From positions 62,001 to 126,000 of the forward strand of contig RCTD01000004.1 of assembly GCA_014898415.1 (NCBI GenBank): a stretch of 64,000 bases of DNA. The letters run 5' to 3'. How positions within the stretch are numbered: position 1 is the stretch's first letter; the number at the start of each line of letters is the position of its first letter. Under the pieces are notes generated by a model, which saw only the letters and a list, made by a program, of their open reading frames with translations, made no database searches and had not been told where the DNA came from. The stretch comes from Stromatinia cepivora. Lineage: Eukaryota; Ascomycota; Leotiomycetes; Helotiales; Sclerotiniaceae. This document shows, in pieces, positions 46,253-59,111 of this stretch. The position numbers and the translations under genes were made by a program.

Positions 46253-47995
46253 TTAGGTAACAAGTCCGACTTGAGGAATCGTCTGCATAACCGAAACGCC
46301 CATACCTTCAGCATCTGACTCCGATTCATCCTCCCTATCAATGTTGAGAAGTTGAAAACGATTCACCAAAGGAGCCTTCTTCTTGTTGGGAGGAGTATTG
46401 TCGGATTGGAAACTTGGACGTCTCGCCAGTGGGGCTGCGCATTCATCATTATCCCATTCAATCTTTGAACCCTTATAAGTGCTAGAGAAGAGTTAGCGAG
46501 CTCCGAAGTGATGGTTGGACCCCAACATACCTACGACTCATCATGCAAGTGCGAGCAAACATTGCATTATGAACAGAATTTGTCGAGATAAAAGCGTTGG
46601 AACCATTGAACGCAACCTTAATTATGACGAGATTATGGATATGCTCGAGATCATCCCGAATAACTTCCTCGGTATGCTTAGGGTTGCAATTGTGAATGAC
46701 AAGGTTTCTAGTAGCTCCAATGCCTACTTTGTTTGCGACATGATTGGGTAAAATGAATTGCCTATCATTCCATCGAATATCGACCTATTTATAGTCAGTT
46801 GTTTGGGTCCTGATAAAGATTTAGATGCACCTACTCTCTTTGAACGAATATACAAGTCATTGCGCTTTACATGGCGAAAGAACTCATTGGCATGGGCCTG
46901 TTCCAGGAAAGATACACTCGCAGCATGATCATGAGTGCGAAGGTAGATATCCAACAGCATTCCTCCCCTAACAGCATCACAAATGTCCGCATGCGTGGTA
47001 CCATCCGGCAGATTGAACAATAGTACGGTACGCTGGGCAAACTTTTCATAAGTTGGACGTTGAAACCTAGTCTGCGAATTATTTCCACTCTCAAAATCAA
47101 AAGTATCAATCCCATCTGGACTATTGAAATGATCGTCGTAACCATCCGTATGCAAATGGTTCGGAGACTGTTGATACAGGAAGTTATGAGTTTGGAAGCC
47201 TTTGTATTCCTGAGGACGACGTGGAAGAAGTGTGCTATCTCGTGGTGTACCATATGTATAAGCTTGATGGCCATTGGCGTCTTGCATTGACGGAGGAGGG
47301 ATTTGTGTCATGAAGGCAGTGCTGTTATCGTGATCTTCATGTGTCGCAGGAATAGTCGAGGTTCCATTCTCACAGCCGCCGTTCTCATCGCCGAGTGTAT
47401 CGTCCTTAATCAAGATCTGGAGAAACGATATTAGAAAACAGGAATGAGTAGGTATTTGGATGCTGCAATAGCTCCAAAGACTCACATTCAAGGTCTCCTC
47501 CGCAATGCCACCTTTGTAAAGGTTGCGTCGCAGATTCTCTGGAGTATTGAGTTAGTCTCTCGCGTCCATCATAGTAAATGTCTCACATTAATGAACGGGT
47601 AGCATACCATATTCACGAACAGATTGTATCTGGCATATGGGTATTAGTTGAGGTTTATGTAAATTCACAATGTGCAATGTGTAAGATGCTTGCTTACCAG
47701 AGCATTATGTTCCTTCTTCGGAATTATGATCTTGTCAGAATCGTAAGAAGTAGTAACATCACTATTCTCCGAAGTATGCTACACACAAACAATAAGTATT
47801 TGAAACTCCATTCCATCTCTCAAATAGCTATCAATATCAACATACGAATTGAGCTCTATTGTAGGGTAAACGGTTAGTGATTGCTTTACGCAGCTAAGAC
47901 ATTTCGTACAGGGTTAAAAGTAGATCACTTTACCTTCTCAGCAAAGTCTCCAAATAGATCTTTTCAATAGTTACCATGGAATTATCAGAAGCCAT
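46253..47995 (-). CDS. Two-RRM RNA-binding protein, eight exons
   Basis: A 430-residue protein. The N-terminus MASDNSMVTIEKIYLETLLRRAQF leads to an IIIPKKEHNAL..REYENLRRNLYKGG segment, a disordered stretch, RRM1 (about 205-275: RTVLLFNLPDGTTHADICDAVRGG and KRVDIRWNDRQFIL) and RRM2 (about 288-360: RNLVIHNCNPKHTEEVIRDDL and YKGSKIEW). It resembles fungal Nrd1/Mrn1-type mRNA regulators. Exons: 47995-47934, 47855-47846, 47778-47698, 47629-47608, 47538-47486, 47416-46835, 46784-46531 and 46481-46253. Exon 2 is a 10-nt microexon and exon 4 is 22 nt. Intron 5 (69 nt) is in frame and stopless. All junctions are in phase. Naming beyond the RRMs is by recall of family pattern. Confidence 0.87.
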
Positions 47996-49186
47996 CTTGA
48001 AGAAGAACTTAATCTTTTTTCGTGTTAAATACAATCAAGTATTCAACCTCGATCTTCAAGTTGAATGAAAAATGAGTGAAAGTTTAAAGCTCTTCTTAAT
48101 CTGGCCCAAAAAATAAACAGTTGGAAGAGGTTCGCTCCATGTTCGGGGCTGGTGGGGCCAAGCCAAGCCACTTCGTTTAGATTTAAAGTTTTGAACCAAT
48201 CAACATTGGTTTTAGCCTGACTGCAACTAAACTTTAAAGCTTGGACGCCCGATGAAGGTGAATATATTCAAAATGGGGTTTGGCGCAATGCTTACTTAAA
48301 CGAAGCACCCATACACCTTGTTGCATGACTGTTTTAGGTCTTTGAGTCAATATTGAAATCCTATCTATTGGATATATATATGTATATATAGTCGAATACG
48401 AACTACAAGTGTGAGAGGCCTAGGTATTTAGACCAGGGTATCAATTAGCCTTATCATATAGTCTTGCGATATCCGACATCCTGGATGAACCTCTTCCTTC
48501 TACCGCAGTGCTGCAAGATAAGATTCGAGCGATGCAATGGAAGACTTCGACAATATATCAGTTCCTATATCATCAGCTATAGCTGGGTATTCTAGAATAT
48601 ATATGTCTGGAGTTCGGATACCCGCCTGCATTTTCAATCTGCAGTCTTAATTGGAAGGTCATCTCTTTTAAGTTAACGAGATATCAAAAGGGGTTTGATT
48701 GGTGGAGAGTGGTGCTAGTAGGTTATCGTCATACTACTTGTTGGGTAGTCTTGAGTACTTTCAATTTATCTGAATGTTGAGGATAAGAAAACAAAATCAT
48801 GTCATCGAAGAGGTGATCCGTCCTTAATGGTAAACTCATTGTTTAAATGTTCTGCCTCCTCAAGCTGCTAGTAAGGGACAAAAAGAATTACAGGTGGATT
48901 ATGAGATTAGCCGTTTATTCCTTTATCTAGCTACGTTTTTTTATATCCAGCTTTGCTTCTTTCATTCATGGCTCTTTGTCCCAATGTGCTTAGTAAGCAA
49001 ACTTCAACCAGAAGAAAAACCCCTCTCTCCTTTGACTTAACAAGAGTTACATCTGCAGCAGAAGCTTTGGCAATGTAGAGCAAGCCCCAAAGCACCGCTC
49101 AGTCAACTATCTGGCAGAATAACAACAAAACAAACCCAATCAATCCCTATCTCTCATCTACAATATCTCCATCTCCACCAAACAAT
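47996..49186. other. Divergent intergenic region
   Basis: About 1.2 kb holding the promoters of the RRM gene and the small gene at 49187. A TATATATATGTATATATA run lies near 48373-48391. No coding frame. Confidence 0.5.
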
Positions 49187-49531
49187 ATGACATCCCGCAA
49201 GCCAACCCCCGCACCCAACACAAAATCAGACACCCAATGGCTAATAGACTTGGGCTATCTCAACGGTTTCCACGATTTCATGCACGACTACGGATTTATA
49301 GACGATGAGCAAGATCGTCGTGATGCTCTGAGTCTTTTCAGACAATTCCGCAATGAACAACAAGAAGCATGGGAGAAAACGCATCATGAAGAGTCGAAAT
49401 CGGAGACTGTACTTGAAAACTCACGCACCTATTCGAGAACGAGTATGTCAATATATTCTTTAAATGAACATAGTGTTTCGAGGAAACGCAAGGGTACTGG
49501 TACTGTTAAGGGGAGTAAGGCACAAAAGTAA
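49187..49531 (+). CDS. Small hypothetical protein
   Basis: An intronless 114-residue frame. It has an ordered-looking, acidic middle (WLIDLGYLNGFHDFMHDYGF, then IDDEQDRRDALSLFRQF) and a basic Ser/Lys-rich tail (SVSRKRKGTGTVKGSKAQK). A pyrimidine-rich leader with CATCTCCACC precedes the ATG. I do not recognise a family. The Trp/Tyr/Phe-rich helix and balanced composition make it more gene-like than the other short frames around it. Confidence 0.5.
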   Translation: MTSRKPTPAPNTKSDTQWLIDLGYLNGFHDFMHDYGFIDDEQDRRDALSLFRQFRNEQQEAWEKTHHEESKSETVLENSRTYSRTSMSIYSLNEHSVSRKRKGTGTVKGSKAQK

Positions 49532-49883
49532 GGAGACGATGCTATAAATCTCCTGAAGAAATTCTAGGATGAATGGCAGAAAGTATAGGAGGGCGAGGTT
49601 ATGGGGCGGGAAGTACTTGGAGGAATGAACAGAAGGCAGGATTTGATTTCAAGTGAAGAGAAATTGTGAAGGAAAATACCTATATGTATAAAACTCACAC
49701 GCCAGATTTGAGGGGGGGTTGGCATGGGGTGTAGGATTTATTCTCACCACTCAATGACACGGAGATCAATAAGAAGAAAAAAACATAAAGCAAATAAGAA
49801 ACCCATCCCTCTTCACCAAGCCCTACACTATCTAGCATCGATTTTTTTTCCTCAATAACTTCCCAGTCAAAGAAAGAAAGCAC

Positions 49884-50083
<200 letters not shown>

Positions 50084-50196
50084 ACTCGTCAAAATTATCA
50101 CAACCATCCCCGAACCCCATCCCCGCCTCCGAAAACAGACATCTCTGTCAATATACAATAAAATCCCAATAAAATACAACCCAACCCAACAAATCT

Positions 50197-50225
50197 TCCA
50201 TCCCATCCCATCCCATCCCATCCCA
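50197..50225. repeat. (CATCC)n short pentanucleotide repeat
   Basis: Five to six copies of CATCC in tandem, between the two longer microsatellites. Confidence 0.85.
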
Positions 50226-50305
50226 AAAATGCACCGAGCAAGAGACACATAAAAAAGTAAGACTTACACATGAAAAGAAGGTTGGACGTAGGGATACTGT
50301 CCTAC

Positions 50306-50420
50306 ACAATACAATACAATACAATACAATACAATACAATACAATACAATACAATACAATACAATACAATACAATACAATACAATACAATACAATACAAT
50401 ACAATACAATACAATACAAT
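50306..50420. repeat. (ACAAT)n microsatellite, 23 units
   Basis: A perfect 115-bp run of 23 ACAAT pentamers. It creates false open frames on both strands (for example repeated YCIVL) that should be ignored. Confidence 0.97.
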
Positions 50421-51004
50421 ACCACCATGAATCAAATCAAATCCAACACAAGGAATCTTAAGCCTTAGTCGTAATCTCACAATTCCTCACTTCTCTAAAT
50501 TCTCCAAGTCCTCCGAGTCCTCACATAATACATATACAACAAAGGAAGTGATACACATTCCATCCATAATATTCATTTTAACACATATATAATACATACA
50601 CACCGACTATCCTCCATTCATCTCATCTCATCTCACCTCATCCCATCTCAACCCAACCCTAATCTCCAAAATGCGCAGATACAATTCATGATTCATCTCA
50701 GCCGATTCCAGCCAAGTCCTTCTAAGTAAATCCATCCTCGCAACAAAATGCTATTTCACAAAAACAGAGTAAGAGAGTGAGTGATGTTGTTTTTTGCCTT
50801 AAATCTTAGCTTTCTTGCATTTACCCGCCATCCGTTGGGTATGCTTTGATATTCCCTCTCCCCTCCCCCGAGTTACCCCTTTCCACTATCCGTAAAATAG
50901 GATAGTTTATTGATGGATAAACCATCCTATACAAATCCCCGGCTCTGCCCGGTCCTTCCATAGTACTCTCCTCCCCTGTAATGTTTTATTCTCCATGACT
51001 ATCC

Positions 51005-53751
51005 TTAGGCAAGAGGACTAGGATCCTCAGTAGGCGAATCTGTACTCTCAGTTGCTGGTGGTGGTGGTGCACTCTTTCCAAATGATCCTCCACCAAAGTA
51101 CTTAACAAAGTCCTTGTTCTCATCGAAGGGTCTAGGTCCCAGCAGCCTCACCATATCATCTCTACCCAGCACCTCCTTAGCTAAGAGTTCCTCTGCAATA
51201 ATTCCCACTTCCGCCTTCTTCTCCACCAGTAAGCTTCTACATTTGTCATATGCTTCGTCGACAATGCGTCGAACCTCTTGATCGATAGTTTGAGCTGTGG
51301 ATTCGGCAAAAGGTTTCATGAGTTGATTTTCTCTATCCGTTTCGAAATGGAGAGGGCCGAGCTTTTTGGACATGCCCCATTTGGTTACCATAGCGGTAGC
51401 CATGCGAGTAACCTTGTTGAAATCATCGCTAGCACCACTGGTGACAGTTTCGAAGTGGAGTTCTTCGGATACACGTCCACCAAGAGTCATAGCCATACGA
51501 TCCATAAGTTGGTTTACGTTCATGAGGTAAGTATCACCAGCAGGAAGGTATTGTGCGTATCCAAGGGCGCCTTGACCACGAGGGATGATCGAAACCTTTA
51601 GAAGTGGATCAGCCCACTTGAAGTACCAACCACAAATGGCATGGCCAGCTTCGTGATAGGCGACTGTCTTCTTCTCTTCCGGTGATAGAACAAGAGATTT
51701 CTTCTCAAGACCACCAATCACACGCTCAATAGCTTGTTCAAAATGTGCCATGGCGACAGATGTGGCCTTTGTTCGGGCAGCTATTTACGTTAACACTAGT
51801 AGAAAAATAGAAAAGGGATTGACTCACCAATCAGGGCGGCTTCATTGACACAGTTGGCAATGTCAGCACCAGAGAACCCAGGAGTCAAGGCAGACAATCG
51901 TCCAGTCAGGTATTCAATATTCTCATTGGTGACAATCTTGCCTAAGTGAACCTTGAAGATCTGCTTTCTACCATCCATGGTCGGCCTATCGATAGAAATA
52001 TGTCTGTCAAAACGACCAGGCCGCATAAGAGCCTTGTCAAGTACGTCGGGTCTGTTGGTACCAGCAAGAACAACAATTTGCTCAGTCGTGTTGAAACCAT
52101 CCATCTCAGTTAAAATTTGATTGAGTGTAGCCTCCCGTTCATCGTTTCCACCTCCGGAGAATCCGCCAGATTTGCCACGGGACTTTCCAATAGCATCGAT
52201 CTCATCAATGAATATGATACATGGAGTACTTTTTCTTGCCATGGCGAAGAGGTCCCGGACTCTCGATGCTCCAACACCAACGAACATCTCCACGAACTCG
52301 GAACCACTGACACTAAAGAATGGTACTTGAGATTCACCAGCTGTTGCCTTTGCTAGTAATGTTTTACCAGTACCTGGTGGACCAGATAAAATAGCACCAC
52401 GAGGAATTTTAGCACCTAAACGCTGGAACTGCTCCGGTGTCTTTAGGAAGGAGACGAACTCCATAATTTCTAGCTTCGCTTCATCCATACCGGCGACATC
52501 CTTAAACTTTACCTTTACATCAGTCTCGTGATTGAACTGCTTTGCTCGACTCTTTCCCATTCCAAAAATGCCACTCTGACCTCCAGCACCTGCTGAAGCT
52601 CGTCTTGACATGTAGAAAATAGCACCAATGAATAAGAGTGTGGGACCAAAAGAGTAGATAAGAGCCCATGTATCCCCATCACTCGCGTAACCAATTGGTA
52701 TCCTTTCAGAAACAGGTATTCCTAGATCATCTTGTGCTTGTTCCATTCGCTGCTCAAACCCTTCCGGAGAACCTATGGAGAAATAGTAATGGAAGTTGGG
52801 ATTACTGGCTGGGGAATCGGGATACATCGCTGCAGCTGCTTCGGTGTGCAGATCAACTCGAACCTCCTGCTTGTTAACCACAGTCAATCTCTTAACCAAC
52901 CCCTTATCAAGGAAATTATTTCGGAATTCCTGGAAGGTGATATCCTTCTTATTAGTGCCCGGGAAAAGTGTCTGCCATAAGAAGTATGTTGCAAAAGATC
53001 CAATCAATAAGGTTGTGGTATCAAGTTTCATGTCCGATGGGTTGCCAAAATTGAACCCTTCCTGCTGGCTGCCCTTCTTGTTGCCCTGCTTGCCACCCTG
53101 ATCCTGCCCCTGGCCCCCTTTATTACTATCCGTAGAAGATCTCGGCTCGTTTGAGTTGAAATTTGTTCCTTGTGACTGGACCTTGGCAGCGGACCACGCC
53201 ATTTGCAACACCAGTTTTGTAAATTTTGCAGCCTCCGTCAAAGTCATCGGTCTACCCTTCACTTCTTGCATCAAGTCCCTCAGTTCGGATGGCACCCCTG
53301 ACTTTTGTATCGCCTGCAGAGATCTCCTCAATTCTTGGGTCTGGCCTTTGCCAAATTGCATAGATGCAATTACTTGCTCTAACTGCTTTATCTCCTCATC
53401 CGTCAATCTTACATAGCCTTCCACCAGGGGTGGCTCCTCGTTTGGCTCCGCGCCATTCTCTGAGGGAGATAAGGGCGTTTTTCCATTGTAGAGGTTTTCC
53501 GTCCCAGGGGCGGGTTTGTTGGGTGGCTTCGACGATTTTTGTTTTCTCGACTCTACCTCCGACTCATCCTTCTTCGTGTCCTTATCTGGCTTTGGTGGCT
53601 TGGTTACGAATGTGCGCGCCCTTTGTGCAGCTATCCGCGACCGTAATAAAGGTGCAGTCGATGATGTACGGAGAGAATTTCGTGCGGCAGATTGGATGGT
53701 AGTTTGAGAAATTCTAGCAAGAGAGCTGCATTGGCGTAATATCGATGTCAT
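51005..53751 (-). CDS. Mitochondrial m-AAA protease subunit (Afg3/Yta10 or Yta12/Rca1 type)
   Basis: An 899-residue FtsH-family ATP-dependent zinc protease of the mitochondrial inner membrane, which degrades misfolded membrane proteins and matures MRPL32. The basic N-terminus (about 50 residues, [15 protein letters not shown]) is a presequence. A Gly/Gln/Lys-rich linker follows, then two transmembrane segments ([19 protein letters not shown] and [19 protein letters not shown]) flanking the intermembrane domain. The AAA module has GPPGTGKT (about residue 456) and [11 protein letters not shown]; the zinc site is HEAGH (about 683). Exons are 53751-51828 and 51780-51005 with a 47-nt intron (GTGAGT..ATAG). 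Which of the two fungal paralogues it is cannot be settled by eye. Confidence 0.94.
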
Positions 53752-54389
53752 GCTTGGCTAGAGCTGTTCGTGTGGTATTCAGGAGATAAATGTGGTCGAG
53801 AGTCACTAGGGATGACTTGCCGTGACTTTGACCACTATGTGAGAGAATTTAAGAGTATGTTCGAGGTGCCTTGTGGTTGTCGGAGTTAGAGGGGTGAGAG
53901 GCAAATCATATATTGATGATGCCTCGATTAAGCTTGGTTGATTACAACACTAGCGCAATTTTGGTATCGAAACTCAAAATATATTCAATCTGGAGCCTCG
54001 GACTTGTTTCCCAACTAAAATCGTAAATAACATTGAATTCATTATTTTGATCTCTATCATTCCATATCATATTGTTGTTTTAAATTATAGTACAATCTTT
54101 GTGTAAATTTCCCATAGCAAGTCATTAATACATTGGTTAGGCATATTGAAGCCATAACATAATCTGAGGAGAGTACCAGTTTACACCCTTCCCAATGAAA
54201 TTCTTGAAAACAAAAGGTAATCATCTTCAAGCCAGATGAGTTTTCTTGAGAAACGCCATAATCACCATGCAAAGCAACTGCTTTATGAGTCCATAATCTG
54301 TGCCTCTTCCAACCCATCACATGCACAATACAATTATAACACCTTTACCTCCAATTTTCTTCCCTCATTAGAACGTCAAAATCGATAGC
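53752..54389. other. Intergenic, promoter of the m-AAA gene
   Basis: About 640 bases between two minus-strand genes. Nothing recognisable beyond AT-rich sequence. Confidence 0.5.
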
Positions 54390-57332
54390 TTACAAGCCCC
54401 CACCTTGATTTTGTAGATGTGCATTATTATTTATATGGAGATTGGGGTCACCCATAACGCCATTCTCGAAGCTTTGGTACACCCCTCCGGTCATCTCTGC
54501 CCAGTCCCACTCGAGGGTCATTGGCATCTGCCAGAGATCCTGAGGGACAAAAGGTTGTTGGAAAGCATTTAGATTTAGTGGAGAGTTGAACTCATTTCCA
54601 TTTGTAAAACCTTGAACACTTCCAAACGGTGTCGCAGTATTTTGTCCCATGAAATCATTTCCAGAAGCACCAAAATCTGGTTGCCAATTTGAGTTCGGAG
54701 AAGCACCTTGCAAAGGACTGAAGCCGTTCTGTAAATTCGTATGGTTCGTTGAGTTAGGAGAAAGCGCTCCAGGCATGGGATTTGGAGCATGGCTCATGGG
54801 AGTCTGTGGTGGGCCAGCCCTGGGAATATGCGATGATTTAGCCGAATCATCGTGACTCTTGCGCTTTCTCCTTGAAAATGTCTCCTTTTCTGCTTTGTCC
54901 AAAACAACTTTGGCTATTCTCTCAAATTCTGAGCAGACCCCCAGCATACGTTTTACACCTCCATTTTCTTCCTCGGTGCCCAACATGGAAAGAAAGTTAA
55001 CAACAAGGTTCATAAGACGTACATCAGAACGTGCGCGGGGATCTTGAGGATTTTGTAGAATATTGCCGAAGAGGGTTACAAGGGCGGAAACGGGGAAATA
55101 GAGAATGAGCCTAAATATGTTAGCTTCTAATTGAGATAGCGTGCGAGTCTAACTTACCAGACACAAGCAAAGTCGCCTTGGGGAACATATTTGATGAGAT
55201 GTATGGAAGCGCGAGCAGCAGATACACACAATGCGGCTGAAGAAAAAACACGGGGATTTAAAGGTCTAGCATTTAGTCCTTGGATGGCATAGTTAGAAAG
55301 ACGGCTGGTCCAGTATCCGTGATGAACAGACATTCGATGAATTGTGGTGAGGCAATTATAGTAGGCGAAATGAAGCACGACGACGTGAAGAATTAGTGGA
55401 GTATGTGAAGCCTTGATTTCGTGCTCTGGACGGAAGTCGACTGGGATACTATCTTTCCATTCTTCGAGTTGAGAATCAAGCTCCCCTATAGTGTTGAGAA
55501 GCTCCCCATCAGATTGTTTTGAAGCTTTAGTCGAATAGAGCTGCCTGTATACTTTGCTCTCAATCGTTGAAAATTCACACATTAAGCGAAAAAGATTAAC
55601 TTTTCCTTTTCCATCGGCGAGAGGAATGTTGCCGATGTTATCTTCGGGATCGGCACTCGGTAGTTCGACATTCATATCATCGTCGTCCTGTGCGGGAGGT
55701 CTTCCCGAGCGCAAACAGATGTCTTTGTCTAGCATGTATCCTATCCAGAATACACGTTTGCGCTGCTCAATCTCCACCGGATTAAGGTTGAAGCCAGATC
55801 CACGTTTATGGAGCCCAATACTGTGTGAAAGACGGATAGCGGCTGCTACAAGAAAGAAAGAAGGCTGAGGATTGGGCGTACCCTGCATAAACAAAGCCAT
55901 TCCCAACAATGCCTGTACACTGAGTAAGTCAGTGTTACGCATGGTGAGCTCGGTGAAAACACCCATGGCATTTTTAAGGTAGCCCCAAGCTTTTGTATCT
56001 TCCTCTTGTGGCACGAGATGACTCATAACACGAAGACGATGAGCGATGGCAAGTGCACAGTTGAGACTTGCCCACCATCCGGAGCCTTCATAGGGGTCAC
56101 TGGAATATTGTCGATCGACTAGATGCATGAACGTAGGTTGGTGGAAAAGGGGAAACATGCAGTTAAAATTCTCGAAAAAGTCCTTGAGTAAAGAAACGCA
56201 CTCGTTTTTAGGAGGAAGTCGCCTCCATACCGGACGTGCAAACAAATCCGAGAATATTTCTGGTTTCCAATACATCATCTTATTGTCGTCCACAGAAGCG
56301 GATGAAATCATTTCCTGAAAGGATGAGTCCCCTGTTTTCTCGTTGACCCATGAGATACCTTTAGGTGAGAATATGGAGAATCCAGAAGATGATCCTAAAC
56401 CTGTCAGCACAGTCCTTTCCACCCAGCAAAATTTCATACCTATATATCGAGTTTCTCCACAGTTATTTGTGACTAAGGAGCACATCATATCTGAAAGCGC
56501 CTCGACTGGCTCCTCTTTTTCCTCGCTCTCCCCATTTCGACCGTCTTTACTACCACGCTTCTCGGAGTCTTTGTTTGGTTCCGGCGATGCCATAGTACTC
56601 CGAGGGGTCGATCCATTCATATCAGTCGGGCCACCTGGAGTACTTTGCATTGGGGAAGTTGCGGTTGAACCAGGTACAGCAGATGCTCTGCGCGAAAGGT
56701 TCTTTTCCTGTAATATTTTCTCCAATGTTCCCAGATCCGTTCGTCCACCATCTTCTTCGCTGAGGAGACCTTAAATATTATCCGTCAATCATTGAACATC
56801 TGAATATGCCTGGATTGATGGGACAAACCAGATAACTTTAACAAACTTTCCATGCGACCTAGACGATTCTCGAGGCCCTCGATATATTTCGCGCTACCCA
56901 GAAATCAGCGGCCATAATAACTTATCGTTCACGTATAGTTCTCACCCTTTTGGCGGATTCCTCTTCTTCTCGACCTGTGTAAAAATACATTCTGTTTTAT
57001 AGTTGATGCAATGGGTACAAGCTGGTAACTTTCCATCGCACTTGATCTTCTTCTTCCGGCACATGTCACAAGCCTGCCGTCGTCAGCTTCCTGTCCAGAT
57101 CCATTCGCAGAACGTTGAATCCTACCCTCGCTATCCTCCTCCGCTTTGCTTCATTGCTTTCATCGAGAAGGGTTCCATCACCGAAAAGCGGACCAGTCAA
57201 ATCTGGTATTGTCGAAGATATTGGTAAACCTTCTGCATTGTAAGCCCCGAATATTTGAGGCGGGGGGTTCATCAAGGGTGGCGCCGATATCTGGGGCATG
57301 AAAGCATTGTTGTCATGGTGCGTAGAATCCAT
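54390..57332 (-). CDS. Zn(II)2Cys6 transcription factor
   Basis: An 895-residue fungal regulator. The binuclear cluster lies at about residues 71-98 ([19 protein letters not shown] then [10 protein letters not shown], spacing C-x2-C-x6-C-x6-C-x2-C-x6-C). It is followed by a short coiled coil ([17 protein letters not shown]). The fungal_trans domain follows ([81 protein letters not shown]). The C-terminus is Asn/Pro-rich, as in activation domains. Exons: 57332-57127 boundary at 57126, 57073-56946, 56893-56829, 56769-56440, 56394-55158 and 55110-54390. Intron 4 (45 nt) is stopless and in frame. The regulated pathway cannot be read from the sequence. Confidence 0.9.
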
Positions 57333-59111
57333 CTTCGTTGATCATCGCATAGTAAAATAGCTGACTTTGATGAAGGCGCAAGTAATTAAAGTCGTATGCT
57401 AGGCGTTGAATCATCCAGGTAGAATTTTATTTCGTATTCGTACAGCTTCTGTAGCAGTTGCGGACTCGGATTTCGTATGAATTTTGGCTTAGCTGTAGCT
57501 GTACTAATTCTAGAGTCTGGGCTATTTCTTTGAAGGCACAGCCTGATGATGAGTAAAAGTGATGATATGTTGGGATGATATGGGATGATATCTGGTGTTT
57601 TATTGAATAAAGAGTTAAAGAGGACCAGTCAATGTATTATGATCTAGAGTATTGGGGAGACGAAGTGAATAATAGCAACTACCGATGGGTTGAGGGGTCG
57701 TTTTCGACGGACGAATTTAAGTTATAATTACTACTAGGTAATTAATGAATGTCTAAGCTTTTTGGAGCTCTAACTGGCATATTAAGATGACGAGGGGCAT
57801 AGAGAAATGTATGAAGAACCAGGAGAAATGTATGAAGAACCAAGAGAAATGGATGGAAAAAATCAATCGGAAAAGAATAGCATTGTCTCGCTATCTGAAA
57901 TCTTACGTGTTGCATCTCATCACTCATATCTCATATCGACTCATATCGCCACACACATTATCTGGGCATCTTATAATATTAATCCGATTACTCTACAATA
58001 TTTGGAGATACCATAGGTAGCCCGAGGCAAAAGAAAATAAGGAAAATCATTCCTGACACAAGGCACTACTCGCTCCACCACAACTATTCTCCATCCACCC
58101 AGAGCTGTTAAAAAAGAGCTAAAGTCAGCTGCCCTAGGAATATTCTAGGTATAGTACAGTCAGTATTGATTGCTTCAAGGTATCGCCGATGTACGGAGTA
58201 CACGAAACCAATAACTCTTCAGTGGCTTCTGGTCTTTTGGCCGGTCCTTTCTCTTGTAAGTTGTACTGTAATATCTATTACTCAAAGGCTTTCATCACAT
58301 GGCCATATTAATCCAATATCTTCAATCTTCATTTTACTTATCGAGCACAACTCTTCAATTCCGATACTATGGGTAACAAGTCTAGACGCCATCGGCCAAT
58401 GTATATATCATGTACTGTTAATATGGACCAATGAGTTCTCTAGAAGATTGGCCTGTTACACTGCTGAAACGAGAGGGAGATTTTATCCGCCTAACCCAGA
58501 ACTTCCTGCACCGAAGATCTTGGACTCGAAAGGCTACATACATATCACGCAGCATCATACATACACAGCCACTCTGATGTTTGTCTGTAGAACCTGATTT
58601 GGCATCAGAAAATTGTCAGGGACAATGCACTTAAGATCCAATATAGCACGTTGAGTTTCATACATAGAAAGACATTATCTTTTATCCCATCCTCTCTGAT
58701 CTTATATCCTAGCCATTCGTCTGATGCTACAAAGTGGCGCCTATATTATCCAACAAGATCATCAAATTTACCACGAGGAAAAGGACAGGTATCAGTTTAT
58801 TACCGATCTCAGGAAAAATGGCTATCCTAAATCAACTACTCCCTCCCGAGTGTTGCCGAGAGGCGTCGTAACATAAGAAGCAGCAAATCAGATAAATCTT
58901 CAAGCGCTCAGTGGTATCAAAAGTCCTGCATATCAGGACAAAAACGCCAAACCCAAATGCGGAGGTGCAGCAAATATCCAAGGACAACCCTAAACAAGTG
59001 CAATCCAAGACAGGATCTCCACAATAATAACGAAAAAGCGAAAAAGCTTCACATGTATCCATGCCGCAATCCTCCAGCCAAAAACCTGGACAATTTCAGG
59101 AATGTCTTATT
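57333..59111. other. 1.8-kb intergenic region
   Basis: Holds the C6-factor promoter and the 3' side of the membrane mucin gene. A GGGATGATAT repeat lies at about 57571-57592, and the 21-bp repeat at 57801. Plus frame 58166-58597 (143 codons) is the longest; it has a hydrophobic first half but no recognisable domain, and its status is open. Confidence 0.45.
57801..57857. repeat. 21-bp tandem repeat, 2.6 copies
   Basis: The unit AGAGAAATGTATGAAGAACC(A) is repeated at 57801 and 57822, with a degenerate third copy from 57843. Because 21 is a multiple of three it makes repetitive frames on both strands, but no gene is supported. Confidence 0.85.

Noticed and set aside
50148..50480. Frames with repeated YCIVL or IQYNT
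   Set aside because: They are translations of the (ACAAT)n array.
58166..58597. 143-codon plus-strand frame
   Set aside because: Hydrophobic but without domain, signal peptide or splice support; kept only as an open question in the intergenic entry.
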